Shown here piece by piece: positions 1 through 5,711 of a stretch of 5,711 bases of DNA. The stretch lies in the NCBI GenBank assembly GCA_024402115.1, contig JAKSJQ010000074.1, forward strand, positions 1 through 5,711, written 5' to 3'. The position numbers and the translations under genes were made by a program. The notes beneath the pieces are model-generated. The model ran no database searches and was not told the origin of the DNA. It was given only the letters and a program-made list of their open reading frames with translations. The number at the start of each line of letters is the position of its first letter. The first letter of the stretch is position 1. Source of the DNA: Bacteroidales bacterium (lineage in GTDB: Bacteria; Bacteroidota; Bacteroidia; Bacteroidales; UBA932).

Positions 1-2253
1 GTGGGAACCCAGCCATGGGTCCTCATGCAGAGCAAGAACACGCCAGACGATGTCGTGATCCCGGTGGACGATTCGGCACCGGGCCATATCAAGAGGGTGT
101 CTGCGGACGAGTTCGCAGTGCATCAGCTCATCGATGAGCAGGGCAATGAGCTCATCGCCAAGTCCGGAATGAAGGTGGCCGCCAAGGTCGACTCATGGAA
201 CAGGAATGATCCTGCACCTACCGGACACATCGTCGACGTGCTCGGAGATCCGGGTGCCAACGACACCGAGATGCATGCCATCCTCGCCGAGTTTGGACTC
301 CCATACCGCTTCGAGCCTGAGGTTGCGTCTGCAGCCGACAGCATCTCAGACGAGATTACCCCAGCCGATATCGAGGGACGTCGCGATTTCCGTGACATCC
401 TGACCTTCACCATCGACCCTACCGATGCGAAGGACTTTGACGATGCACTCTCTTTCAGGGTGCTCGAGAACGGCAACTACGAGGTCGGCGTGCATATCGC
501 CGACGTCACATACTATGTACGTCCGGGAGACATCGTGGACGAGGAGGCCCGCAAGAGGGGAACGTCCGTGTATCTTGTCGACAGGACGGTGCCTATGCTT
601 CCGGAGAAGCTTTCGAACAAGCTCTGTTCGCTCCGCCCTCACGAGGAGAAGCTCACCTTCTCAGCGGTGTTCGAGATGACTCCGCTGGGCCGCATCGCAG
701 ACCAGTGGTTCGGCCGCACCATCATCGATTCCGACTATAGGTTCGACTATGAGGGCGCGCAGACCGTCATCGAGAAAGGCGAAGTCGATCCGGAGTATCG
801 CACATCCATGGATCCGGACATCACCGTTCCTGTAGCGGTCCAGGAGGCGGTGCTCACGCTCCACAAGCTCGCTCAGAAGCTCCGCAAGAAGCGCTTCGCT
901 TCGGGAGCGATCAGCTTCGAGCGTCCTGAGATGAAGGTCATCGTGGATGAGGCCGGACGCCCTGTGGACGTGTGCCAGAAGATCTCCAAGGAAGCGAACT
1001 GGCTGATCGAGGAGTTCATGCTCCTTGCAAACCGCAGCGTTTCCGAGTTCGTGGCGAAGCAGAAGAAGACCTTCGTCTATCGTATCCACGACGAGCCTAA
1101 CATGGAGAAGCTCGAGAGCCTCCGTTCGTTCGCCCATAACTTCGGTTACACTCTCGGCCCTGTGAACAACGGACGCGAGATTTCGAAGGCCCTGAACACT
1201 CTCTTCGAGGAGTCGAAGGACACTCCTGAGTTCGGCGCCATCGAGCTCCTTTCCCTCAGGACCATGGCAAAGGCTCGCTACAGCACTGACAACATCGGCC
1301 ATTACGGCTTGGCATTCAGATATTACACCCACTTCACCTCGCCTATTCGCCGCTATCCGGACATGATGGTGCACAGGCTGCTCGCGCAGTATCTTGCGGA
1401 GGGCGAGAGCGCGAAGAAGGACTACTACGAGGGCCAGTGCAAGCATGCTTCCGAGAGGGAGGTCATCGCTGCGGAGGCTGAGCGCTCGAGCATCAAGTAC
1501 AAGCTCGTCGAGTTCATGCAGGACAAGGTCGGCTATGAGTTCGAGGGCCATATCTCAGGTCTCACCGAGTGGGGTATGTACGTTGAGGTGGAGCCTACCA
1601 AGATCGAGGGTATGGTTCCGCTCCGTGACATCCACTCCGACTTCTTCGAGTTCGATGAGGAGAACTACCGTCTCGTCGGTCGTCGCACCCGCGTCGTCTA
1701 CACCCTCGGAAATCCTGTCAGGATCCGTGTGAAGAGGACCAACCTCGAGCAGAAGCTTCTCGACTACGAACTTGTGGAGACAGGTGCAGAGGAGAGACTT
1801 CCTCGCGAGGAGCGTCGTGCCGAGTATGAGCGTACCAGAGGCCGCGTGCGTGGCGCAGACGGCTATTCGGACAATATCGGAAGCACTCGCAAGCTCAGCG
1901 GAAAGGCCGCTCGCAAGGCAGCAAAGGAAGAGCGTCTCGCGGAGGCTCTCGTGAAGCCTCGCAGGAAGAGTGCCGACAAGGGTGAGAAGCCTGCTATCAA
2001 GCCGGAGAGGTCCATGACCATGTCGGAGAAACCTATGCCAAAGCCGGAGAGACCGGTGGCGGAGGAGAAGCCGGCAAAGGGCAAGAGACCTGCCGTTGCA
2101 GCACGCAAGGCAGCTTCGAAGGCCGCCAAGGCCGAGGCTAAGACCAAGCCTGCTCCAAGGAGCGGTGCGGCAAGAGGCACCCGCAGCGGTGCATCCAGGA
2201 GTGCGGCTCCGAAGACCGGAACCCGCAGGACGACAACAAGGAAAATCAAATAA
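1..2253 (+). CDS. rnr: Ribonuclease R, 3'-5' exoribonuclease (5' end cut by window edge)
   Basis: RNase R degrades RNA processively from the 3' end, including structured RNA, and in other bacteria serves mRNA decay, rRNA quality control and tmRNA-linked decay. Seen: the frame is open from base 1 to a TAA at 2251. Residues about 1-100 match the end of the cold-shock (OB) region. The RNB domain runs about 125-455. Its four metal-binding acidic residues are D139, D145, D147 and D148 (motif DAKDFDDA), and the family signature lies near 432-454 (GHYGLAF, then HFTSPIRRYPD). An S1 domain covers about 508-593. A basic, low-complexity tail of about 155 residues rich in K, R, A and P follows. The GTG at base 1 is unlikely to be the start: full-length relatives have roughly 100-150 more N-terminal residues (helix-turn-helix and first cold-shock domain), and the window opens inside a conserved domain. 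It is probably co-transcribed with gpmI, 11 bases downstream. The family call is secure; cytoplasmic location is inferred. Confidence 0.97.
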   Translation: MGTQPWVLMQSKNTPDDVVIPVDDSAPGHIKRVSADEFAVHQLIDEQGNELIAKSGMKVAAKVDSWNRNDPAPTGHIVDVLGDPGANDTEMHAILAEFGLPYRFEPEVASAADSISDEITPADIEGRRDFRDILTFTIDPTDAKDFDDALSFRVLENGNYEVGVHIADVTYYVRPGDIVDEEARKRGTSVYLVDRTVPMLPEKLSNKLCSLRPHEEKLTFSAVFEMTPLGRIADQWFGRTIIDSDYRFDYEGAQTVIEKGEVDPEYRTSMDPDITVPVAVQEAVLTLHKLAQKLRKKRFASGAISFERPEMKVIVDEAGRPVDVCQKISKEANWLIEEFMLLANRSVSEFVAKQKKTFVYRIHDEPNMEKLESLRSFAHNFGYTLGPVNNGREISKALNTLFEESKDTPEFGAIELLSLRTMAKARYSTDNIGHYGLAFRYYTHFTSPIRRYPDMMVHRLLAQYLAEGESAKKDYYEGQCKHASEREVIAAEAERSSIKYKLVEFMQDKVGYEFEGHISGLTEWGMYVEVEPTKIEGMVPLRDIHSDFFEFDEENYRLVGRRTRVVYTLGNPVRIRVKRTNLEQKLLDYELVETGAEERLPREERRAEYERTRGRVRGADGYSDNIGSTRKLSGKAARKAAKEERLAEALVKPRRKSADKGEKPAIKPERSMTMSEKPMPKPERPVAEEKPAKGKRPAVAARKAASKAAKAEAKTKPAPRSGAARGTRSGASRSAAPKTGTRRTTTRKIK

Positions 2254-2264
2254 CAGCAGAATAA

Positions 2265-3788
2265 ATGAACAAGAAAGTACTTCTCATGATCCTCGACGGC
2301 TGGGGAGAAGGCCGCCAGGACAAATCAAATGCAATCTACACCCAGGGAGCTCCGTTCATCGACTCTCTCCGTGCAAAGTATCCTATGGCACATCTTCAGG
2401 CTTGCGGCGAGTACGTAGGTCTTCCTGACGGTCAGATGGGTAACTCGGAGGTGGGTCACATGAACCTCGGTGCAGGTCGTGTCGTATACCAGGATCTCGT
2501 AAAGATCAATATCGCATGCCGCGAGCACGCTCTCATGAAGAACGCTGAGATCGCAGCTGCTTTCGACTATGTCAAGAAGAGCGGCAAGAAGCTCCACCTC
2601 ATGGGTCTCTGCTCACACGGTGGCGTCCACTCATCACTCAACCATGTATATGAAATCCTCGCAGAGGCTAAGCGCCAGGGCATCGAGGACGTGTTCGTTC
2701 ACTGCTACATGGACGGTCGTGATACCGACCCTCGCAGCGGCCTCGGTTTCGTGACCGAGCTCGAGTCCAAGATGGCAGAGAGCACCGGTAAGGTGGCAAC
2801 TGTCTGCGGCCGTTTCTATGCGATGGACCGTGACAAGAGGTGGGACCGCGTCAAGGCAGCATACGATATGCTCGTAGACGGTATCGGTATCCAGGCTACT
2901 TCAGCTACCGAGGCTATCAAGGCTTCCTATGAGGCTGAGGTTACCGATGAGTTCATCAAGCCAACCGTTATCACCGACGCAGCTGGTGCTCCTCTCGCAA
3001 AGGTTGAGAAGGACGATGCAGTCATATTCTTCAACTTCCGTAACGACCGCGCTCGCGAGCTTACCGCAGTGCTTACCCAGGAGGATATGCCAGAGCAGGG
3101 AATGCATACCATTCCTCTCTACTACTGCTGCCTCACTCCATACGATGCAAACTTCAAGGGCGTCCACATCCTCTTCGACAAGGAGCTTGTAGGCGACACC
3201 CTCGGCGAGACCGTTTCCAAGGCTGGCAAGAACCAGCTCCGCATCGCTGAGACCGAGAAGTACGCACACGTTACCTTCTTCTTCAACGGTGGCCGTGAGG
3301 CTCAGTTCGAGAATGAGGACCGTATCCTCGTGAACTCTCCAAAGGTCGCTACCTACGATCTCCAGCCAGAGATGAGCGCACCAGAGGTGACCGAGAAGCT
3401 CGTGGAGGCAATCAACACCGAGAAGGAGGACATGATCATCCTCAACTTCGCAAACGGTGACATGGTGGGCCACACCGGTATCTATCCTGCAATCTGCAAG
3501 GCTGTCGAGACTGTCGACAACTGCGTGAAGGCCGTAGTCGAGGCTGCGATCGCACATGACTATGCAGTGCTCATCACTGCTGACCACGGTAATGCCGACT
3601 ACTGCGTAAACGACGACGGCACTCCTAACACCGCTCACTCTCTCAACATCGTTCCTTTCATCGTAGTGAACGCTGGTGATGAGGTTAAGAGCGTCAAGGA
3701 CGGTGCCCTCTGCAACGTCGCTCCTACCATCCTCAAGCTCATGGGTATCCCACAGCCTGCAGCGATGACCGCAGAGCCTCTTATCTAA
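2265..3788 (+). CDS. gpmI: 2,3-bisphosphoglycerate-independent phosphoglycerate mutase
   Basis: This enzyme interconverts 3-phosphoglycerate and 2-phosphoglycerate in lower glycolysis and gluconeogenesis in the cytoplasm, using a phosphoserine intermediate and two metal ions (usually Mn). The protein has 507 residues, normal for the family. The alkaline-phosphatase-like domain is split: D11 (LDGWG) and the phosphoserine S61 (MGNSEVGH) at the front, and D399 and H403 (NGDMVGH), D440 and H441 (TADHGN) and H458 (NTAHS) at the back. The inserted phosphotransferase domain (about 80-300) carries H122, D153, R183, R189, R259 and R262, and K332 follows. These positions match, with small offsets, the ligand set known from the Geobacillus enzyme, so it should be active. 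The ATG at 2265 gives the conserved N-terminus directly. Its leader (AGCAGAATAA) has no Shine-Dalgarno, usual for Bacteroidota. No separate promoter is evident in the 11-base gap after rnr, so read-through expression is likely. Codon use is strongly biased, consistent with high expression. Confidence 0.98.
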   Translation: MNKKVLLMILDGWGEGRQDKSNAIYTQGAPFIDSLRAKYPMAHLQACGEYVGLPDGQMGNSEVGHMNLGAGRVVYQDLVKINIACREHALMKNAEIAAAFDYVKKSGKKLHLMGLCSHGGVHSSLNHVYEILAEAKRQGIEDVFVHCYMDGRDTDPRSGLGFVTELESKMAESTGKVATVCGRFYAMDRDKRWDRVKAAYDMLVDGIGIQATSATEAIKASYEAEVTDEFIKPTVITDAAGAPLAKVEKDDAVIFFNFRNDRARELTAVLTQEDMPEQGMHTIPLYYCCLTPYDANFKGVHILFDKELVGDTLGETVSKAGKNQLRIAETEKYAHVTFFFNGGREAQFENEDRILVNSPKVATYDLQPEMSAPEVTEKLVEAINTEKEDMIILNFANGDMVGHTGIYPAICKAVETVDNCVKAVVEAAIAHDYAVLITADHGNADYCVNDDGTPNTAHSLNIVPFIVVNAGDEVKSVKDGALCNVAPTILKLMGIPQPAAMTAEPLI

Positions 3789-3821
3789 TTCGTTAGACGG
3801 GTCTCTTGTGATGTTTATAAC

Positions 3822-3838
3822 TCGCTGATTATCAGCGA
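3822..3838. other. Small inverted repeat (7-bp stem, 3-base loop)
   Basis: TCGCTGA at 3822-3828 pairs exactly with TCAGCGA at 3832-3838 around a TTA loop. It lies 33 bases after the gpmI stop and 7 bases before the larger palindrome. On the + strand it is followed by AAAA; no T-run follows on either strand, so it is not a classic intrinsic terminator. It could help terminate or protect the gpmI 3' end together with the neighbouring palindrome. A chance hairpin is also possible. Confidence 0.4.
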
Positions 3839-3845
3839 AAACCTA

Positions 3846-3881
3846 TACGGACGGCTCCCTCAAAACAGGGGACCGTCCGTA
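3846..3881. repeat. 36-bp REP-like palindrome, copy 1 (possible bidirectional terminator)
   Basis: The outer arms TACGGACGG (3846-3854) and CCGTCCGTA (3873-3881) are exact reverse complements, extended by one A-T pair (3845/3882). Inside, two imperfect positions (3855/3872 and 3856/3871) are followed by a CCCT/AGGG stem and a 6-base loop (CAAAAC). Length and outer arms are identical to copy 2 at 4615-4650, and TG follows on the right in both. It sits between the converging gpmI and acetyltransferase genes, where a two-way terminator would be useful. The + strand downstream is only moderately T-rich (TTCTGTTGTGTGT). The - strand downstream has a TTTT. The inverted repeat is certain; its function (REP-type target, terminator, or both) is inferred. 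Confidence 0.85.
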
Positions 3882-3929
3882 TGCTATTCTGTTGTGTGTC
3901 AAGGATTTATGGCTTCTGTCGTTTCTGTA

Positions 3930-4499
3930 TTACTGGAACGCCATACGGTAATACTCATGCCCGAAGAAAGTCATCTGACTTTCCTTCCTGAAGCCAAGCC
4001 TTTCATATAGGGCGATGTTTTCTGGCTTGTCTATATCCACGATAAGCGTTATCCTATCAAAGTCTTTTGTATGCCCCTTTGCGACGCCGTCTAGAAGGAG
4101 AGCGCTTCCGACTCCCTGTCCCCTATACTCCGGACGGACGGCAAGCGAGTCAAGGTAGTACTCTCCCGGAAAAGTTTCGGAATCATATTTCTCGGCATCA
4201 TCTTCCGTTGAGCCGAAAATCAGTTCCCATGTATGTATACGCAGGCGTTCATATTCCTCTCCAGGATAGGAAATGAGGCAACCGACAGGTACGTCATTGA
4301 CCATGGCAATCCTAGCCCTCGTCCATGAATACAGGATATCCTCCTGTCTCCACACATCGATCTTGTTGAACTCACTTTCCGGTGGAATCCCCAGTGCGGT
4401 CAGCATAGTCCAACCAACGAACTCAGCATCCTCGTATCTTGCGTCGCGAATCGTCAATTCTGCCATATCTCGGATAAATTTGACCGACAAGTTAGACAT
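3930..4499 (-). CDS. GNAT-family N-acetyltransferase
   Basis: A 189-residue protein of the Gcn5-related acetyltransferase fold, which moves an acetyl group from acetyl-CoA to an amine. Seen: a first strand of the usual type (ELTIRDARYEDAEFV, from about residue 14), a central strand IAMVNDVPVGCLIS, and the acetyl-CoA pyrophosphate-binding motif A at about 115-135 (LDSLAVRPEYRGQGVGSALL). After it comes motif B (ENIALYERLGF, about 160-170) and the ending FFGHEYYRM. The substrate cannot be told; it may be a small molecule, a peptide or a protein N-terminus. The start is uncertain. ATG 4499 follows an A-rich leader (CTGAAAA). ATG 4466, 11 codons in, gives MAELTIRDA, closer to typical GNAT starts. 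Neither has a Shine-Dalgarno. The gene converges on gpmI and is bracketed by two related palindromes. I found no convincing Bacteroidota TTTG/TAnnTTTG promoter upstream. Confidence 0.92.
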   Translation of the reverse strand: MSNLSVKFIRDMAELTIRDARYEDAEFVGWTMLTALGIPPESEFNKIDVWRQEDILYSWTRARIAMVNDVPVGCLISYPGEEYERLRIHTWELIFGSTEDDAEKYDSETFPGEYYLDSLAVRPEYRGQGVGSALLLDGVAKGHTKDFDRITLIVDIDKPENIALYERLGFRKESQMTFFGHEYYRMAFQ

Positions 4500-4694
4500 T
4501 TTTCAGCAGTTGTAGATTGTTTCCAACCGTATAGAAGGTCAATTCTTTAGTGACAGGGCGCAGAAAGATGAATCCAGTCGCGTTTGTAACTCTTTGGACA
4601 ACAGCGACATGGCGTACGGACGGTTCCCCCGCGCGGGGGAACCGTCCGTATGGGAAATAGTTGATGATTACGAAGTTGCATGCGTGCTAAATTG
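4500..4694. other. Intergenic region between acetyltransferase and transposase-like genes
   Basis: A 195-base gap holding the leader of the acetyltransferase gene (left) and the 3' flank of the transposase-like gene (right). Apart from the perfect palindrome at 4615-4650 I see no coding signal, tRNA or T-rich terminator. Reading toward the acetyltransferase there is a weak sigma70-like TTGACC (complement of 4537-4542), but no matching downstream element at a good distance, so I do not call a promoter. Confidence 0.5.
4615..4650. repeat. Perfect 36-bp palindrome, REP-like copy 2
   Basis: TACGGACGGTTCCCCC (4615-4630) and GGGGGAACCGTCCGTA (4635-4650) are exact reverse complements around GCGC, which is self-complementary, so all 36 bases form an uninterrupted palindrome. 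As RNA or single-stranded DNA it would fold into a very stable 16-bp stem with a 4-base loop. It shares both 9-bp outer arms and exact total length with copy 1 at 3846-3881, plus TG on the right, while the 18-base centres differ. It lies 44 bases past the stop codon of the transposase-like gene and 115 bases before the acetyltransferase start. No T-run follows on either strand, which argues against a plain intrinsic terminator. REP-type function is inferred from the neighbouring Y1 transposase-like gene. Confidence 0.93.
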
Positions 4695-5645
4695 TCATAC
4701 ATCGGTTTGGAGGAAGAGACTGACTTGGTTCATCGGGATGTGGAGTAACTTATGAATATGAGAAGACTTTGCCGGTGTATATAGGGCCAGTTCTTGTACT
4801 AGTTTTCGTATACCCGGCTCCTCGAGATTGAAGATGTTTATTGAGTCTTTATTCAGTAATCCACGACCTTTGATATAATCTAACATAGGAGCAAATGCTT
4901 GATCTGAATCGCTGTCCCAGTCTTCATGTATATCATATTCTCCACCGGTGTTGAAGTTAAATGCTGAAATCATCTTATCATAATCCCCAAAATAACTGAT
5001 CGCGTTTTCGTAATCAATGAAGTTGTATTTTGTGATAATGTAGTCCACGATCTGCTCCTTTTCTTTTGGATTCAGGTGTTTTAATATGAACTCAAGCACC
5101 TCGTAACGCATGTAATTTTCATCATCGTACACCCGATCTACTGTCGCCATAGCGACTTTCATCCATTTAGAACGTCGACCATTGACTATTCCCTCCGAGA
5201 ATGGGTGATTGTTATTGTAATAGGCCAAGAAATTCCACCGGTATTCTATCGCTGAGATGCAGATACACTTTTCAACAGGATTGTTTGCTAAATAAGCCTC
5301 ACATGTTCTCACCTTCTTCTCTCCTATTTTCATTGCTCGACCAAATTCTTTTTCGAATAAGGCTCCTTTCCTCCGCAGAGAATGGTTGAACTGCTTAGAA
5401 AACATTGAAGTGTACTCATCAATGGCTCTACTACGAGCCTTGCTGCAAGGTGACGATATGAGCAAGTGAATGTGGTTGATCATAAAGCATAGAGACAGGA
5501 TGCTGACTCCATTCTTCTTTGAAATGATGCTGATGATGGTGAAGAACACCAAATAATCCTCGATGCGGTAGAAAATGACACCGTGGTCGGCAGCGCGCTG
5601 ATAAATGTGTTCAGGCGCGTTTGGGACAAATTTCTTCTTTTTCAT
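4695..5645 (-). CDS. HUH/Y1 transposase-like protein (IS200/RAYT-type)
   Basis: A 316-residue protein related to the Y1 transposase domain (IS200/IS605 TnpA and REP-associated tyrosine transposases), enzymes that cut and join single-stranded DNA through a tyrosine. Seen: the HUH metal-binding motif at 57-62 (NHIHLL, H58 and H60), a basic helix at about 76-92 (DEYTSMFSKQFNHSLRR), then GALFEKEFGRA (94-104), matching the GxLFxGRF stretch of RAYTs. Next is EAYLANNPVEK (116-126), matching the ArYIxxNPVrA helix; Y118 is the likely nucleophile, 58 residues after the HUH. The domain ends near residue 145. A long C-terminal extension contains an acidic stretch (EDWDSDSD, 241-248) and may end in a helix-turn-helix (about 279-311). 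The frame is intact, from ATG 5645 to TGA. The leader is A/G-rich (GAAGAAAGAG) without a clear Shine-Dalgarno. It is more A+T-rich than rnr and gpmI, consistent with transfer. No terminal inverted repeats or tnpB are visible, so it looks like a solitary RAYT-type gene rather than a complete IS. Confidence 0.85.
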   Translation of the reverse strand: MKKKKFVPNAPEHIYQRAADHGVIFYRIEDYLVFFTIISIISKKNGVSILSLCFMINHIHLLISSPCSKARSRAIDEYTSMFSKQFNHSLRRKGALFEKEFGRAMKIGEKKVRTCEAYLANNPVEKCICISAIEYRWNFLAYYNNNHPFSEGIVNGRRSKWMKVAMATVDRVYDDENYMRYEVLEFILKHLNPKEKEQIVDYIITKYNFIDYENAISYFGDYDKMISAFNFNTGGEYDIHEDWDSDSDQAFAPMLDYIKGRGLLNKDSINIFNLEEPGIRKLVQELALYTPAKSSHIHKLLHIPMNQVSLFLQTDV

Positions 5646-5667
5646 AGCTATAAACTCTTTCTTCTAC

Positions 5668-5689
5668 CTCAGGTCCGCTACCCACTGAG
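5668..5689 (-). other. Short inverted repeat upstream of the transposase-like gene
   Basis: On the - strand CTCAG and CTGAG form a 5-bp stem around a 12-base loop (TGGGTAGCGGAC) that contains GTAG. It ends 23 bases before the ATG of the transposase-like gene, so it would lie in its leader or promoter region. GTAG next to a hairpin is the known recognition feature of E. coli REP elements. Here it lies inside the loop and the stem is short, so chance is quite possible. The window ends 22 bases further on. Confidence 0.25.
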
Positions 5690-5711
5690 TTAAATAGCAA
5701 TATTTTGCAAA

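Noticed and set aside
1..3. GTG at base 1 as the start codon of rnr
   Set aside because: The translation begins inside the cold-shock region of RNase R, and relatives have more than 100 further N-terminal residues. The gene is cut by the window edge.
661..1551. Long minus-strand open frame (296 codons) inside rnr
   Set aside because: It lies antisense to the conserved RNB domain. Its product is a Leu/Val/Arg-rich string with no recognisable domain, caused by the strong codon bias of rnr.
2901..3638. Long minus-strand open frame (245 codons) inside gpmI
   Set aside because: Antisense to conserved gpmI catalytic regions, with an odd Val/Leu/Cys-rich product and no domain. It is a codon-bias shadow.
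4131..4141. CGGACGGACGG inside the acetyltransferase gene, like the palindrome arm
   Set aside because: No matching CCGTCCG arm lies nearby. The bases encode the conserved VRPEYRG stretch of motif A, so this is coincidence.
4695..5645. A complete IS200/IS605 insertion sequence
   Set aside because: No tnpB, no clear left and right ends, and no second copy in the window. The protein is much longer than IS200 TnpA, so I call only the gene.
5675..5695. tRNA D-arm-like string on the minus strand (AACTCAGTGGGTAG)
   Set aside because: It resembles a D-arm, but the bases after it do not pair back (a GAGT would be needed), and no anticodon arm, T-arm (GTTCGA) or acceptor stem follows.

Overview
The window looks like a piece of a Bacteroidales-type (Bacteroidota) chromosome. 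I base this on the RNase R and phosphoglycerate mutase proteins, which read like Bacteroidales orthologues, and on the absence of Shine-Dalgarno sequences before the gene starts (A/T-rich leaders instead). The genus cannot be fixed from the sequence alone; a gut or rumen lineage is an inference.

Left part (1-3788, + strand): a housekeeping pair in one orientation. It holds the 3' part of rnr (RNase R, cut by the window edge) and, 11 bases after its stop codon, a complete gpmI (cofactor-independent phosphoglycerate mutase). Both have all the catalytic residues I could check and a strong, even codon bias typical of well-expressed genes. The spacing suggests co-transcription, so RNA turnover and lower glycolysis may share a transcript.

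Right part (3789-5711, accessory in character): two minus-strand genes and two related palindromes. A GNAT-family N-acetyltransferase gene (3930-4499) converges on gpmI. Upstream of it lies a gene for a 316-residue HUH/Y1 transposase-like protein of the IS200/RAYT kind (4695-5645), visibly more A+T-rich than rnr and gpmI. Two 36-bp palindromes, 3846-3881 and 4615-4650, share identical 9-bp outer arms and bracket the acetyltransferase gene. One lies just past gpmI and the other just past the transposase-like gene. The second is a perfect palindrome across all 36 bases.

The most interesting reading is that this is a Bacteroidota counterpart of a REP/RAYT system: a single-copy, domesticated Y1 transposase next to the short palindromes it may act on. 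The competing reading is that the palindromes are a recurring transcription-terminator hairpin. The sequence alone does not decide between them. No gene-free stretch exceeds 300 bases. I see no RNA gene, CRISPR array or complete insertion sequence.
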